Counted from the stretch's first letter, positions 8,799-18,691 are shown. The stretch: 64,000 bases of DNA from Streptomyces sp. NBC_01306 (GCF_026340465.1 NZ_JAPEPC010000001.1:930001-994000); one strand, 5' to 3'. Notes: generated by a model not told the origin, from the letters alone. Translations and numbers: made by a program.

Positions 8799-9845
8799 TC
8801 AGGCCCTGGTCCATGCCGCCAGTGCGAGGCCCGGTTCCGCTTTCTGGCGTGCCACCCGCAGGGTGCCGTCCCCGGCGATGGCGGCGAGCACCACCCGCCC
8901 CTCCGTGTCCACCGCCAGCGCGGGCGCGCCGACCGACGGCTCGCCGGTCTCCGTCCACCACAGGCCGTCCGCCTCGCCCTCGGTCGGGCAGGCCGCGATG
9001 GCCGGGCGGCCGTTCCTGGCGCGGTGGGCGAGGACGGTGCAGTCATAGCCCTCTATGGAGGTGCGCAGCACCGCCACCGGACCGCCGTCCGGCGCGCCGC
9101 CCAGCGCCAGGGCGCCGGTCCCCCGGCGGTGCGCGGTCACCCCGGCGCCGCCGGGGGCGCAGCCGTAGTACGTGGCGCGGTCGTCCGCGGTGCACAGCCC
9201 GGTGACGGATCCGGCGGCGGCCGTGGCGGTGAACGGTTCGGCTTCGGTGAAGTCGCCCCCGGGCTCCTCCTGGCACCAGCGCGACAGCTGCTCATCGGCG
9301 GGGACCAGCAGCTCGACCCGGCCGCCGACGGCGACCGCCGCGGGCATCCCGTCCAGGAGGTGACTGCCCTTCAGGTCCTTCCACCCCTCCCACTTGCCGG
9401 ACTTGCCCTGTCTGCGCAGGCTGACGCCGCCGGCCGCGTTGCGTACGAAGACATGAACCCGGCCGTCGTCGGCGACCGCCGCCGCCGGGACCCCGACCGC
9501 GCGGGCGCGGTCCTCCTCCTTGTGCGGATTGCCGAGGGAGTGCCAGGGGCCGAACGGCCGGCCCGTCTGGTACTGCGTCGTGTGCATCAGCTCGACACCC
9601 TTGGCGGTGGTGCGCCGGGTGATCAGATGAACATAGGTGTCCGGGCCCTGGGCCAGGGTGGCGTGGGTGAGACCGGGGGCCTCGATGAAATCCGGCCCCG
9701 TCCAGTCGGGCCCGCCGGGCCGCTGTTCGGTCCAGCGGAGCAGACCGCCGTCCGCCGGGGCGTAGGCGCTGAGGCTGCCGTCCTTGCCCCGCAGCAGCCA
9801 GCAGCTCGTGGCGGGGCCTGCGGCCTGTACGGAACGCGACGACAT
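8799..9845 (-). CDS. Lectin/tectonin-like beta-propeller protein
   Basis: About 348 residues made almost only of short beta-propeller repeats with W/G-rich strands (CWLLRGKDGSLSAYA, RPFGPWHSLGNPH, WEGWKDLKG, GLWWTETGE). It lines up along its whole length with the C-terminal two thirds of the 5729-7294 protein, including the QYQTGRP-GPWHSLGNPHK segment and a matching opening (TxCWLLRGKDG versus GTWLIRGNDG), so the pair arose by duplication, with the PIG-L-like domain gained or lost. The ATG at 9845 follows GAGGGAAGG. No signal peptide is evident. Probable sugar-binding role; the ligand cannot be told. Confidence 0.6.
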   Translation of the reverse strand: MSSRSVQAAGPATSCWLLRGKDGSLSAYAPADGGLLRWTEQRPGGPDWTGPDFIEAPGLTHATLAQGPDTYVHLITRRTTAKGVELMHTTQYQTGRPFGPWHSLGNPHKEEDRARAVGVPAAAVADDGRVHVFVRNAAGGVSLRRQGKSGKWEGWKDLKGSHLLDGMPAAVAVGGRVELLVPADEQLSRWCQEEPGGDFTEAEPFTATAAAGSVTGLCTADDRATYYGCAPGGAGVTAHRRGTGALALGGAPDGGPVAVLRTSIEGYDCTVLAHRARNGRPAIAACPTEGEADGLWWTETGEPSVGAPALAVDTEGRVVLAAIAGDGTLRVARQKAEPGLALAAWTRA

Positions 9846-9957
9846 GGCTGGCTGCCAGCCTTCCCTCAACCGGTCGAACGGTACCGCTGAGAATAACATT
9901 CCGCCTGGTGAGAGCGGTGGGTGCCCGAGCCCGCCGGGGCCCGGGCACCGGGCCGGG

Positions 9958-11433
9958 CTACTTCTGCGCCCGCTCGGACATCCGGCTGTGCCCGCGCCCG
10001 TACCAGACATACACGACACCGCCGACGACCATCCAGATGCCGAACCTGATCCAGGTCTCGGCCGGCAGGTTCAGCATCAGCCAGAACGAGGCGAGCGCCG
10101 AGAGGATGGGCACCAGCGGCACGAGCGGGGTCCGGAACGCGCGCGGCAGATCCGGGCGCTGCCGGCGCAGGATGATGACTCCGACAGCCACCAGGACGAA
10201 CGCGAACAGCGTCCCGATATTGACCAGGTCGGCGAGCACGCTGATCGAGGTGAAGCCCGCCACCAGCGCCACGATCAGACCGAGCAGGATCGTGGAGCGG
10301 TAGGGCGTACCGAACCTTGGGTGCACCCGCGAGAAGACCTTGGGCAGCAGTCCGTCACGGCTCATGGCGAAGAAGACCCGGCTCTGGCCGAGCAGCAGGA
10401 TCATACAGACGGAGGTGAGGCCGACGGCCGCGCCGAAGCTGATCACGCCGGCCCAGAAGGGGTGTCCGACCGACTTGAACGCGTCGGCGAGCGGGGCGTC
10501 CGTGGACAGCTGGGTGTACTTCTGCATCCCGGTGACGACGATCGAGACCGCCACGTACAGCACGGTGCAGACCGCCAGCGAGCCGAGGATGCCGCGCGGC
10601 ACGTCGCGCTGCGGATTGCGGGTCTCCTCGGCCGCGGTCGCGACGATGTCGAAGCCGATGAAGGCGAAGAACACGACGGCGGCCGCGGTGAAGATGCCCA
10701 TCACACCGAAGGAGCCGGGCGCGAACCCGAAGAGCTGTACGAGCGGGGCGCTGAGGCTGCTGCCTGCCGAGCCCTTCACGGTCGGCGGGATGAAGGGGTG
10801 GTAGTTCGATCCGGTGATGTAGAACGCGCCCACAATGATCACCAGCAGGACCACCGTGACCTTCACGGCCACGATGATCGTCGTCACGCGCGAGGAGAGC
10901 TTCATCCCCAGGACCAGGATCCCGGTCAGCACCAGGACCAGGATGGCCGCCAGCAGATCGAAGCCGAACTTGCCGTTATGCGTCCCGGAGAGGACCTGCG
11001 GCATGCCGATCCCGGCCGTGTCCATCAGTGAGCGCACATATCCGGACCAGCCGACCGCCACCACCGCACAGCCCAGGGCGAGTTCGAGGACCAGGTCCCA
11101 GCCGATGATCCAGGCCGGCAGCTCACCGAGCGACGCGTACGAGAAGGTGTAGGCGGAACCCGCGACCGGCACCGTGGACGCGAACTCTGCGTAACAGAGA
11201 GCCGCGAGGGCGCAGACGACACCGGCCACCACGAAGGCCAGGGCGACCGAGGGGCCCGCGGTCTCCTTGGCGATCAGTCCGGTCAGGACGAAGATCCCGG
11301 TACCGATGACGACCCCGATACCGAAGACCGTCAGATCCAGTGCGGACAGCGTTTTCCTGAGTGCGTGCTCCGGTTCCTCCGTGTCCCGGATCGACTGCTC
11401 CACGGATTTCGTCCGGAAGAGACTGGTGCTCAC
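9958..11433 (-). CDS. APC-superfamily cationic amino-acid permease
   Basis: About 491 residues and 12 predicted membrane helices. The first helix carries the APC substrate signature (VFGIGVVIGTGIFVLTGLIA, G-x-G-T/I), followed by SVALAFVVAGVVCALAALCYAEFA, FIGFDIVATAAEE and MSRDGLLPKVFSRVHPRFGTP, all typical of the CAT subfamily. It should import amino acids or polyamines by proton symport. The GTG start at 11433 has GGAGG 8 nt upstream. It lies downstream of dxs on the same strand but is separated by a terminator, so it is probably its own unit. A second APC permease of a different subgroup is at 61217-62683. Confidence 0.85.
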   Translation of the reverse strand: MSTSLFRTKSVEQSIRDTEEPEHALRKTLSALDLTVFGIGVVIGTGIFVLTGLIAKETAGPSVALAFVVAGVVCALAALCYAEFASTVPVAGSAYTFSYASLGELPAWIIGWDLVLELALGCAVVAVGWSGYVRSLMDTAGIGMPQVLSGTHNGKFGFDLLAAILVLVLTGILVLGMKLSSRVTTIIVAVKVTVVLLVIIVGAFYITGSNYHPFIPPTVKGSAGSSLSAPLVQLFGFAPGSFGVMGIFTAAAVVFFAFIGFDIVATAAEETRNPQRDVPRGILGSLAVCTVLYVAVSIVVTGMQKYTQLSTDAPLADAFKSVGHPFWAGVISFGAAVGLTSVCMILLLGQSRVFFAMSRDGLLPKVFSRVHPRFGTPYRSTILLGLIVALVAGFTSISVLADLVNIGTLFAFVLVAVGVIILRRQRPDLPRAFRTPLVPLVPILSALASFWLMLNLPAETWIRFGIWMVVGGVVYVWYGRGHSRMSERAQK

Positions 11434-11518
11434 GGGCGTACCTCCACGCTTGTAGTCCTCGCCATGATCGGAGCGCGTGAGTGCGATGTACCCGCAGGTG
11501 AGGACCTTTCACACGAAT

Positions 11519-11559
11519 GAGCCGGTGGGACCACCCGTACAGGTAGGCCCCACCGGCTC
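11519..11559 (-). terminator. Intrinsic terminator after dxs
   Basis: Perfect 11-bp stem: GAGCCGGTGGG (11519-11529) pairs with 11549-11559, with a 19-nt loop, just downstream of the dxs stop. Confidence 0.75.
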
Positions 11560-11596
11560 GTCCGGTGCCGCGCGGCCGCGCGCGTGGGTGGTGCGG

Positions 11597-13519
11597 TCAG
11601 TCGCGGGCGGGCTCCGCCGACGCGGCCGACGGGCTGTCGTACCGGCCGTCGATCTTCGCGACGAGGCCGGTGACCTGGCGCGCGATGTCCGGCGCGGTCA
11701 GCCCGATCTCGGCCATGACCTGCTTGCGCGAGGCGTGGTCGAGGAAGCGCGGCGGGATGCCGAAGTCCCGCAGCGGGACGTCGACCCCGGCGTCGCGGAG
11801 CGCCTGGGCGACCGCTGAACCGACGCCCCCGGCCCGGCTGTTGTCCTCGACGGTGACGACCACCCGGTGCTGCTCGGCGAGCGGGGCGAGCGCCTCGTCG
11901 ACCGGCTTGACCCAGCGCGGGTCGACCACGGTGGTGGAGATCCCCTGCTTGTTGAGCAGTTCGGCGATCTCCAGGCACATCGGGGCGAGCGCGCCGACGG
12001 AGACGAGCAGGACGTCCGGCGCGGTGGTGCCCGCCTCGCGCAGCACGTCCATCCCGCCGACCCTGCCGACGGCGGGGACGGCCGGGCCGACCACGCCCTT
12101 CGAGTAGCGCACCACGGTCGGCGCGTCCTCGACCCGGACGGCCTCGCGCAGCTGGGCGCGGACCTGCTCGGCGTCGCGCGGGGCGGCGATGCGCAGCGTC
12201 GGGACGCACTGGAGGATGGACATGTCCCACATGCCGTTGTGCGAGGCGCCGTCGTCGCCGGTGACCCCGGCCCGGTCCAGTACGAAGGTGACACCGCACT
12301 TGTGCAGGGCCACATCCATCAGGAGCTGGTCGAAGGCGCGGTTGAGGAAGGTCGCGTAGACCGCGAAAACCGGGTGCAGCCCGCCCGTCGCGAGCCCGGC
12401 GGCGGAGACCGCCGCGTGCTGCTCGGCGATCCCGACGTCGTACACCCGCCCGGGGAACTCCTTCGCGAACTTGGTCAGGCCGACCGGCTGGAGCATGGCC
12501 GCCGTGATGGCGACGATGTCCTCGCGCTCCCGGCCGAGCTTGACCATCTCGTCGCCGAACACCGAGGTCCAGCTCGCGGCGGCGGCCTTGATCGGCAGAC
12601 CGGTGTCCGGGTGGATCGGGCCGATGCCGTGGAAGTGGTCGGCCTCGTCCTGCTCGGCGGGCTGGTAGCCGCGGCCCTTCTCCGTGAGGCAGTGCACGAT
12701 GACGGGTCCGCCGAAGCCCTTGGCGCGCTCCAGCGCCGACTCCAGGGCCGCGATGTCGTGGCCGTCGATCGGGCCGACGTACTTCAGGCCGAGGTCCTCG
12801 AACATGCCCTGCGGGGCGATGAAGTCCTTGAGGCCCTTCTTCGCGCCGTGCAGGGTCTCGTACAGCGGCTTGCCGACGACCGGCGTGCGTCCCAGGAGGT
12901 CCTTGCCGCGGGCCAGGAAGCGCTCGTATCCGTCGGTCGTGCGGAGCGTGGCGAGGTGGTTGGCCATCCCGCCGATGGTGGGCGCGTAGGAGCGCTCGTT
13001 GTCGTTCACGACGATGACGAGCGGGCGGTCCTTGGCGTCGGCGATGTTGTTCAGCGCCTCCCAGGCCATCCCGCCGGTGAGCGCGCCGTCACCGATCACG
13101 GCGACGACGTGGTCGTCCTTCTTGAGTACCTGGTTGGCCTTGGCGAGGCCGTCGGCCCAGCCCAGCACCGTCGAGGCGTGCGAGTTCTCGATGACGTCGT
13201 GGTCGGACTCGGCGCGCGAGGGGTAGCCGGAGAGGCCGCCCTTGGTGCGCAGCATCCCGAAGTCCTGGCGGCCGGTGAGCAGCTTGTGCACGTAGCTCTG
13301 GTGACCGGTGTCGAAGAGCACCCGGTCCTTCGGTGAGTCGAAGACGCGGTGCAGGGCGATGGTCAGCTCGACAACACCCAGATTCGGGCCGAGATGGCCA
13401 CCGGTCTTGGACACGGCGTCGACGAGGAAGGTCCGGATCTCCCCGGCCAGCTGTTCCAGCTGCTCCGGGCCCAGCCTGTCCAGATCGCGCGGTCCCCTGA
13501 TGCGGGTCAGCAGCGGCAC
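11597..13519 (-). CDS. dxs: 1-deoxy-D-xylulose-5-phosphate synthase
   Basis: About 640 residues, normal for DXS. It condenses pyruvate and glyceraldehyde 3-phosphate into DXP, the first step of the MEP isoprenoid route and a precursor of thiamine and pyridoxal, in the cytoplasm. Seen: [16 protein letters not shown], thiamine-diphosphate motif [29 protein letters not shown], transketolase central region [16 protein letters not shown] and HNGMWDM, and a transketolase C-terminal domain ending near [16 protein letters not shown] at 13519 follows AAGGAGG. It sits downstream of xylFGH on the same strand. Streptomycetes often carry two dxs genes, so this may not be the only copy. Confidence 0.95.
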   Translation of the reverse strand: MPLLTRIRGPRDLDRLGPEQLEQLAGEIRTFLVDAVSKTGGHLGPNLGVVELTIALHRVFDSPKDRVLFDTGHQSYVHKLLTGRQDFGMLRTKGGLSGYPSRAESDHDVIENSHASTVLGWADGLAKANQVLKKDDHVVAVIGDGALTGGMAWEALNNIADAKDRPLVIVVNDNERSYAPTIGGMANHLATLRTTDGYERFLARGKDLLGRTPVVGKPLYETLHGAKKGLKDFIAPQGMFEDLGLKYVGPIDGHDIAALESALERAKGFGGPVIVHCLTEKGRGYQPAEQDEADHFHGIGPIHPDTGLPIKAAAASWTSVFGDEMVKLGREREDIVAITAAMLQPVGLTKFAKEFPGRVYDVGIAEQHAAVSAAGLATGGLHPVFAVYATFLNRAFDQLLMDVALHKCGVTFVLDRAGVTGDDGASHNGMWDMSILQCVPTLRIAAPRDAEQVRAQLREAVRVEDAPTVVRYSKGVVGPAVPAVGRVGGMDVLREAGTTAPDVLLVSVGALAPMCLEIAELLNKQGISTTVVDPRWVKPVDEALAPLAEQHRVVVTVEDNSRAGGVGSAVAQALRDAGVDVPLRDFGIPPRFLDHASRKQVMAEIGLTAPDIARQVTGLVAKIDGRYDSPSAASAEPARD

Positions 13520-13704
13520 CCGTGCCTCCTTGCGTTCGAACTGTGATCGAGCTTTGCCGGGTCTGTCGAGTCTAATGTTCCATCCGGGACAGTCGTCATC
13601 GGGCGGTGCGTCGTACGTCACCCGTTCGGCGTACGGGACGCACGGGAGCCCGGCGCGGGAGTGTCCCGGCCGGGCGTCCGATGTGCGGGTTGTCCGCCGC
13701 GCGG

Positions 13705-14991
13705 TCAGGCGCGGCCGGCGGACTTCTGGGTCTTGCGGGTCACGGCGTCGATCACGACCGTGGCGAGCAGGACGCCACCGGTGATCATGTACTGGATGGG
13801 CGAGGCGATGCCCTGAAGCGACAGGCCGTACTGGATCGAGACGATCACGAGTACGCCGAGCAGCGCGTTCCATGTGCGGCCGCGGCCGCCGAAGAGGCTG
13901 GTACCGCCGATGACGGCCGCCGCGATGGCGTTCATCAGCAGGTCACCGCTGCCGGCGCCCTGGTTGGCGGTGGCGATCTTGGAGGCCAGGAAGAGACCGC
14001 CGACGGCGGCGAACGTACCGGCGATGGCGAAGACGGAGATCCGGATCATCGTGACGTTGATACCGGCCCGCCGGGACGCCTCGACGCTGCCACCGAGTGC
14101 GAAGACCTTGCGGCCGTACGTGGTGCGGCGCAGGGCGAAGTCCGTGCCGACCAGTACCACCAGGAAGATCAGGACGGCGAGCGGCAGGCCCTTGTACTGG
14201 TTGTACATGTAGGCGACGGCGAGGCCGACGACCGCGAGCACGGCGGTCCGCAGCACGATCTCGCTGAGCGGCCGGGACGGCACGCCCGCGGCCTCACGGC
14301 GCCGGGCGTCGAGGAACGAGGTGAGGAAGAAGATCACCACGCCGACCACGGCGACGGCGTAGGCCACCGCCACGTCGGAGAAGAAGTAGCCCGTCATGTT
14401 CGCGATGGGCCCGTCGTCGGGCAGGTTGATCGTGCCGTTGTCGCCCAGGATCTGGAGCATGAAGCCGTTCCAGAACAGCAGACCGGCCAGGGTCACCGCG
14501 AACGCGGGAACGCCGATACGGGCGAAGAAGAAGCCGTGGATCGCGCCGGCGACCGTGCCGGTGAGGATGGCGAGCACCAGGGCCAGCCACTGGTTCATCC
14601 CGTGTGTGACGTTCAGCACGGCGAAGGCCGCACCGGAGACACCGGAGACCGAGCCGACCGAGAGGTCGATCTCGCCGAGCAGCAGGACGAAGACGATACC
14701 GACGGCGATCATGCCGGTACCGACCATGGTCACCGAGATGTCGGTGAGGTTGCCCGCGGTGAGGAAGCGCGAGTTCACGCTCTGGAAGATCGCGGCGATG
14801 ACGATCAGGCCGACGATCACCGGGATGGAGCCGAGCTCACCCGCGCGTATCTTGCGCCGGAACTCGGACAGATAGCCGGCGAAGCCCTGCTCGCGGACGA
14901 GCAGCCGGGGGTCGACGGCGGCCACCGCGTCGGCGGCCGGGGCCGGGGCGTCCACCGCGGCGGGCGCGGGGGAGGTCTTGTCGATGCTCAC
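13705..14991 (-). CDS. xylH: Sugar ABC transporter permease (xylose type)
   Basis: About 428 residues, an AraH/RbsC-family permease with about ten hydrophobic segments. Diagnostic strings: [17 protein letters not shown], the block around [32 protein letters not shown] (cytoplasmic loop meeting the ATPase) and [17 protein letters not shown]. It forms the membrane channel of the importer with the XylG ATPase and XylF binding protein. The GTG start at 14991 overlaps the xylG stop by four bases (GTGA), so translation is coupled. The N-terminus has an Ala/Pro-rich cytoplasmic stretch of ~50 residues. Xylose specificity is inferred from gene order beside the ROK regulator, not from residues. Confidence 0.9.
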   Translation of the reverse strand: MSIDKTSPAPAAVDAPAPAADAVAAVDPRLLVREQGFAGYLSEFRRKIRAGELGSIPVIVGLIVIAAIFQSVNSRFLTAGNLTDISVTMVGTGMIAVGIVFVLLLGEIDLSVGSVSGVSGAAFAVLNVTHGMNQWLALVLAILTGTVAGAIHGFFFARIGVPAFAVTLAGLLFWNGFMLQILGDNGTINLPDDGPIANMTGYFFSDVAVAYAVAVVGVVIFFLTSFLDARRREAAGVPSRPLSEIVLRTAVLAVVGLAVAYMYNQYKGLPLAVLIFLVVLVGTDFALRRTTYGRKVFALGGSVEASRRAGINVTMIRISVFAIAGTFAAVGGLFLASKIATANQGAGSGDLLMNAIAAAVIGGTSLFGGRGRTWNALLGVLVIVSIQYGLSLQGIASPIQYMITGGVLLATVVIDAVTRKTQKSAGRA

Positions 14992-15776
14992 TTCTGAACC
15001 TCCACACCGCGCGACGCACGACGGGTCACAGCGTTGTCCGTGGCGCCGGTGATGGCGGCGATGATCTCTTCCTGCGAGGTGGTCTTCACGTCGAAGACAC
15101 CGTTGTTGCGGCCGAGCCTGAGCACCGCGACCTTGTCGGCGACGGCCTTGACGTCCGCCATGTTGTGGCTGATGAGCAGGACCGCGTGGCCGCGCTCACG
15201 GAGCCGCTCGACGAGGTCGAGGACCTGCGCGGTCTGCTCCACGCCGAGGGCCGCGGTCGGCTCGTCGAGGATGACGAGCTGGGGCTCACCGAGCATGGAA
15301 CGCGCGATGGCCACGGTCTGGCGCTGACCGCCGGAGAGCGAGGCGATCGGGATGCGCACGCTGGGGATGCGGATCGAGAGCGTGGTCAGCAGCTCGCGGG
15401 AGCGGCGCTCCATCTCGACCTCGTCGAGGATGCCGCGCTTGCGCAGCTCCCGGCCGAGGTAGAGGTTGCCGACGACATCGATGTTGTCGCAGAGCGAGAG
15501 GTCCTGGTAGACGGTCGCGATGCCCAGGTTCTGCGCGTCGTGCGGCTTGTTGATCTGTACTGCCTTGCCTTCCCACTCGATGACACCGTCATCGATGGGG
15601 TGCACGCCTGCGATCGTCTTGACCAGCGTGGACTTTCCGGCTCCGTTGTCGCCGACCAGGGCGAGCACTTCACCGCCGTAGGCTTCGAGCTCCACATCGG
15701 TGAGCGCCTGGACGGCACCGAATCGCTTGGAGACCCCACGCAACGCCAGCACGGGCGTAGCGGACACTTGAACCAT
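14988..15776 (-). CDS. xylG: Sugar ABC transporter ATP-binding protein
   Basis: About 262 residues, a single ABC domain, unlike the double-ABC XylG/RbsA of enteric bacteria. Walker A GDNGAGKST, Q-loop TVYQDLSL, signature LSGGQRQTVAIARS, Walker B LVILDEPTAALG and H-loop LISHN are intact. It powers XylH. Start choice: AAGGAG directly abuts the ATG at 15776 (no spacing), whereas GTG at 15767 lies 9 nt after it; the true start may be 15767, three residues shorter. It follows xylF after a gap of about 170 bp holding a hairpin, and is coupled to xylH by GTGA. Confidence 0.9.
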   Translation of the reverse strand: MVQVSATPVLALRGVSKRFGAVQALTDVELEAYGGEVLALVGDNGAGKSTLVKTIAGVHPIDDGVIEWEGKAVQINKPHDAQNLGIATVYQDLSLCDNIDVVGNLYLGRELRKRGILDEVEMERRSRELLTTLSIRIPSVRIPIASLSGGQRQTVAIARSMLGEPQLVILDEPTAALGVEQTAQVLDLVERLRERGHAVLLISHNMADVKAVADKVAVLRLGRNNGVFDVKTTSQEEIIAAITGATDNAVTRRASRGVEVQK

Positions 15777-15924
15777 CTCCTTCGCCGCCTGACCGGCGGG
15801 GATACCGCGCTGCCATGAGAGCGCGGTGGCGTAAAGGACCCCTTGACCGGGGTGTACCGTCCGACGCCCGGCCCCGGTAGCGGGACGGTTGGGGGGCGGG
15901 GCGCCGGACGGGCTTCAGTGAGGC

Positions 15925-15953
15925 GTAATTCCCTTGCGGAGCAGGGGAATTAC
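15925..15953 (-). terminator. xylF/xylG intercistronic hairpin
   Basis: GTAATTCCC (15925-15933) and GGGAATTAC (15945-15953) form a perfect 9-bp stem that overlaps the xylF stop codon. There is no U-tract. It could partly terminate the transcript or protect the 3' end of xylF mRNA, giving excess binding protein over XylGH, as in many binding-protein operons (inference). Confidence 0.5.
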
Positions 15954-17068
15954 TTCAGACCGATCTTGTCGCACGCGGCCTTGTAGGCCGGGGTGCAGAT
16001 GTCGGCGACCGTGTAGATGCCGTCCTTGATGACGGTGTCCTTGATGTTCGCCTTGGTCAGTGAGTAGACCGGGAAGATCACCGAGGGGATGTTCTTCTCG
16101 CTGGAGCTGTCGACCTTGGTCTTGACGATCGAGTCGAGCTTCTGGCCCTTGGCGAGCGCCACCGCCATCTCGGCCGCGACCGGGCCCTCACGGAGGTACG
16201 GCTTGTAGACGCTCATGTACTGCGTACCGGCCACGATGCGCTGCACACCGGCGAGTTCGGCGTCCTGACCGGTGACCGGCGGGATCGGGGAGACACCGGC
16301 GGACTTGAGGGCGGTGATGACGCCGCCCGCCATGCCGTCGTTGGCGGAGAGGACGCCGATGACGTTCTTCTTGCCGATGGCGGTGATCGCGCCCTCCATG
16401 TTGGAGTTGGCGTTCTCCGGCTTCCACTCCTTGGTGTCGTACTCCTTGCCGATGTTCACCTTGCCGTCGAGGACGGAGTGAGCGCCCTTCTTGTAGTCGG
16501 CGGCGTTCGGGTCGGTCGAGGAGCCGTTCATCATGACGATCTTGCCGGACTTGGCCTTGGAGCCGAGCGCCTTCAGCAGCGCGGTGCCCTGCGTCTTGCC
16601 GACGGTCTGGTTGTCGAAGGAGACATACGAGTCGATCGGTCCCTCGGCGAGGCGGTCGAAGGCGACGACGGGGATGCCCGCCTCCTTGGCCTTCTTGACC
16701 GAGGAGGCTATCGACTTGGCGTCGACGGCGTCCACGATGATGGCGTCCACCTGGTTGGTGACCATGGTGTCCATCTGCTGGCTCTGCGTGTCGGCCTGCT
16801 GCTTGGCGTTGACGTAGGTGATCTTGCCCTTGCCGTGCGTCAGCTCCTTGACCTTCTTCTCGATCAGGGGCTTGTCGAACTTCTCGTACCGGGCGGTCTG
16901 GTTCTCCGGCAGGAGCAGACCGATGTTGAGGGCATCGCCCTTCTTGGCGGAGTTCGAGGACGCCTTGTCCTTCCCGCCCGACTCCTTGGCGCTGCCACAG
17001 GCCGCGAGAGAGACAGCCATAGCGGTGACGGCCACGGCCACGGCGGCACGACGCATCTGCGTGTTCAC
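15950..17068 (-). CDS. xylF: Xylose-type ABC transporter substrate-binding lipoprotein
   Basis: About 372 residues. A signal peptide ends in lipobox SLAAC, so it is a lipid-anchored, cell-surface protein. The rest is a periplasmic-binding-protein type I fold: ALNIGLLLPENQTARYEKFD, QVDAIIVDAVDAKSI, GIPVVAFDR, VIGVLSANDGMAGGVITAL and PVTGQDAELAGVQRI, as in XylF. The GTG start at 17068 has GGGAGG 8 nt upstream. First gene of xylFGH, directly downstream of the ROK regulator; the 120-bp gap between them holds two inverted repeats. Known biology: Rok7B7 of S. coelicolor affects the orthologous xylose importer, so the same control is likely here. Confidence 0.9.
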   Translation of the reverse strand: MNTQMRRAAVAVAVTAMAVSLAACGSAKESGGKDKASSNSAKKGDALNIGLLLPENQTARYEKFDKPLIEKKVKELTHGKGKITYVNAKQQADTQSQQMDTMVTNQVDAIIVDAVDAKSIASSVKKAKEAGIPVVAFDRLAEGPIDSYVSFDNQTVGKTQGTALLKALGSKAKSGKIVMMNGSSTDPNAADYKKGAHSVLDGKVNIGKEYDTKEWKPENANSNMEGAITAIGKKNVIGVLSANDGMAGGVITALKSAGVSPIPPVTGQDAELAGVQRIVAGTQYMSVYKPYLREGPVAAEMAVALAKGQKLDSIVKTKVDSSSEKNIPSVIFPVYSLTKANIKDTVIKDGIYTVADICTPAYKAACDKIGLK

Positions 17069-17142
17069 TTCAGAAACCTCCCTGACGAGGCCGCGACATT
17101 GCGGCCGAGGTGCCTGGAGTCAACTCGGCTGCCAGGCCAGCG

Positions 17143-17187
17143 TCAAGGAGTAAATCCTTAACGAGATGGCAACGGTGTCATTCGTTA
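17143..17187 (-). promoter_or_regulatory. Inverted repeats upstream of xylF
   Basis: Two adjacent dyads in the short gap before xylF: AAGGA-GTAAA-TCCTT (17145-17159, extending imperfectly to 17143-17161) and TAACGA (17159-17164) with TCGTTA (17182-17187) across 17 bp. The second begins immediately after the ROK gene stop. Position makes them candidate operators for xylFGH. No regulator has been tied to them here. Confidence 0.35.
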
Positions 17188-17188
17188 T

Positions 17189-18388
17189 CTAAGTGAAGGC
17201 AGGAGTGCCGGTGGGCAGCGCCGTGTCCAAAAGACTTGAATCGCCCATTTCACTGAGGACCAGCGCCAGCGCGCCCAGCACTTCGGCCCGGCCGCCGAGC
17301 GCCCCGGGGAGCACCGACAGCTGCCGTGCCGCGCTGGGGATCGCGTACCTGCCGACCGACTCCCGGATGGGGTTGAGCACCAGCTCACCGGCCTCGGCGA
17401 GATCCCCGCCGAGCACCACCCTGGTGGGGTTCAGGAGGTTGCAGAGGTTGGCCACGCCGCTGCCGATGTGCCGGCCGACGTCCGCGATCACCCGGCGGCA
17501 GCCCGGATCGCCCCCGCGGGCGAGCTGGACGACCCGCTCGATGGTCAGACCGGTGCCGTGGCTGGACTCCAGCAGGGGCAGGACGTACCGGGCCGCCGTG
17601 AAGGTCTCCAGGCACCCGCGGTTGCCGCAGCGGCAGACAGGGCCCGACTCGTCGAGCGTGATGTGCCCGATCTCGCCCGCCGTGCCGCCGGGGCCCCGGT
17701 AGATCTGCCCGTCGATCACCAGACCGGCTCCCACCCCGCTGGCGACCTTGATGTAGGCGAGGTCCCTGACCCCGCGCCCGCTCCCCCAGACCAGTTCGCC
17801 GAGCGCGCCCAGGTTGGCGTCGTTGTCGACGTACACCGGCACTCCGAGCCTGGACGCCAGCTCGTCGCTCGGGTTGATCCCGGACCACCCCGGCAGGATC
17901 GACGTGGAGCCGAGGGTGCCCGACTCGACGTCGATCGGCCCCGGCACCCCGAGCCCCACACCGACGACCTTGTCAGCGCCGATGCCGGTGGCCTCGATCA
18001 GCCGGTTGACCAGCTCCTCGGCCCGGCCGAAGCCCTCCGCGGCCGAGGCGTCCACATCCAGCGGCTCGGACTCCTCGGCGAGCACCTGGTGGGCGAGGTT
18101 GCCCACGGCCACCCGCAGATGCGTATGCCCGAAGTCGACCCCGATCACGATGCCCGCGGACCCGCTCAGCGAGACGCTGCGGGCGCGGCGTCCGCCGGCC
18201 GATGTCGGGGTGACCTCGACCGTGCCGCCCTCTTTCAGCTCGCGGACGATATTGGAGACCGTGGCTGCCGAGAGCCCCGTGCTGCGGGCGATCTCCGCCT
18301 GAGTGAGCGAGCCCGCCATACGCACCGCGCGTACGACCCGCTCAAGGTTGGCCCGGTGCAGAGATGTCTGCGACCCCGGAGTCTCCAT
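17189..18388 (-). CDS. rok7B7: ROK-family transcriptional regulator (Rok7B7 type)
   Basis: About 399 residues. N-terminal winged HTH (LTQAEIARSTGLSAATVSNIVREL, residues ~30-55) followed by a ROK sugar-kinase-like domain: GVDFGHTHLRVAVG (phosphate loop), VYVDNDANLGALGELVWG, GGTAGEIGHITL and the zinc motif CRCGNRGCLE. ATG 18388 is chosen because AGGAG lies 11 nt upstream; GTG 18409 is in frame without a site. The order ngcEFG-ROK-xylFGH matches S. coelicolor, where Rok7B7 acts on xylose uptake, carbon control and antibiotic production (established for that orthologue). The effector sugar is not deducible. A tandem palindrome upstream may serve autoregulation. Confidence 0.9.
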   Translation of the reverse strand: METPGSQTSLHRANLERVVRAVRMAGSLTQAEIARSTGLSAATVSNIVRELKEGGTVEVTPTSAGGRRARSVSLSGSAGIVIGVDFGHTHLRVAVGNLAHQVLAEESEPLDVDASAAEGFGRAEELVNRLIEATGIGADKVVGVGLGVPGPIDVESGTLGSTSILPGWSGINPSDELASRLGVPVYVDNDANLGALGELVWGSGRGVRDLAYIKVASGVGAGLVIDGQIYRGPGGTAGEIGHITLDESGPVCRCGNRGCLETFTAARYVLPLLESSHGTGLTIERVVQLARGGDPGCRRVIADVGRHIGSGVANLCNLLNPTRVVLGGDLAEAGELVLNPIRESVGRYAIPSAARQLSVLPGALGGRAEVLGALALVLSEMGDSSLLDTALPTGTPAFT

Positions 18389-18519
18389 CGACTCATCCAC
18401 TCCTGCCACTGGCGGACGGCACGACGGCCGTCCCCGCGCGGGGCGCGTGTATTGAGCCCCGCCCTATCTCCAACATGTGAACCCTCAGCTGACCCTTTGG
18501 CCCTCTCTCCCGTCAAGAC

Positions 18520-18541
18520 CTTGAGCAAGACCTTGAGCAAG
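18520..18541 (-). promoter_or_regulatory. Tandem palindrome upstream of the ROK gene
   Basis: CTTGAGCAAG occurs twice, at 18520-18529 and 18532-18541, a 12-bp period placing both copies on nearly the same DNA face, about 130 bp before the ROK start. The gap 18389-18691 otherwise holds only the ngcG terminator and GGGCT/ACCCGG-rich filler. Candidate autoregulatory operator. Confidence 0.4.
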
Positions 18542-18582
18542 GGCCGACACGGATGAGCGGGCGACACCCGGGGTGAAACGGA

Positions 18583-18618
18583 CGAACCGCCCGACAGCGG
18601 ATGCCGTCGGGCGGTTCG
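18583..18618 (-). terminator. Intrinsic terminator after ngcEFG
   Basis: CGAACCGCCCGAC (18583-18595) pairs perfectly with 18606-18618 over a 10-nt loop, 74 bp beyond the ngcG stop. Separates the importer operon from the ROK gene. Confidence 0.75.
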
Positions 18619-18691
18619 GAGCACAGATCCGGCGTGAAGATCCGGGCTGGGGACCCGGGCTGGAGACCCGGGGCGAACGGAAGAGGAAGTT

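Noticed and set aside
15840..15905. Weak ACCCC/GGGGT hairpin and G-rich run in the xylF-xylG gap
   Set aside because: Stem of 5 bp only; the 9-bp hairpin at 15925-15953 is the better candidate for processing or partial termination.
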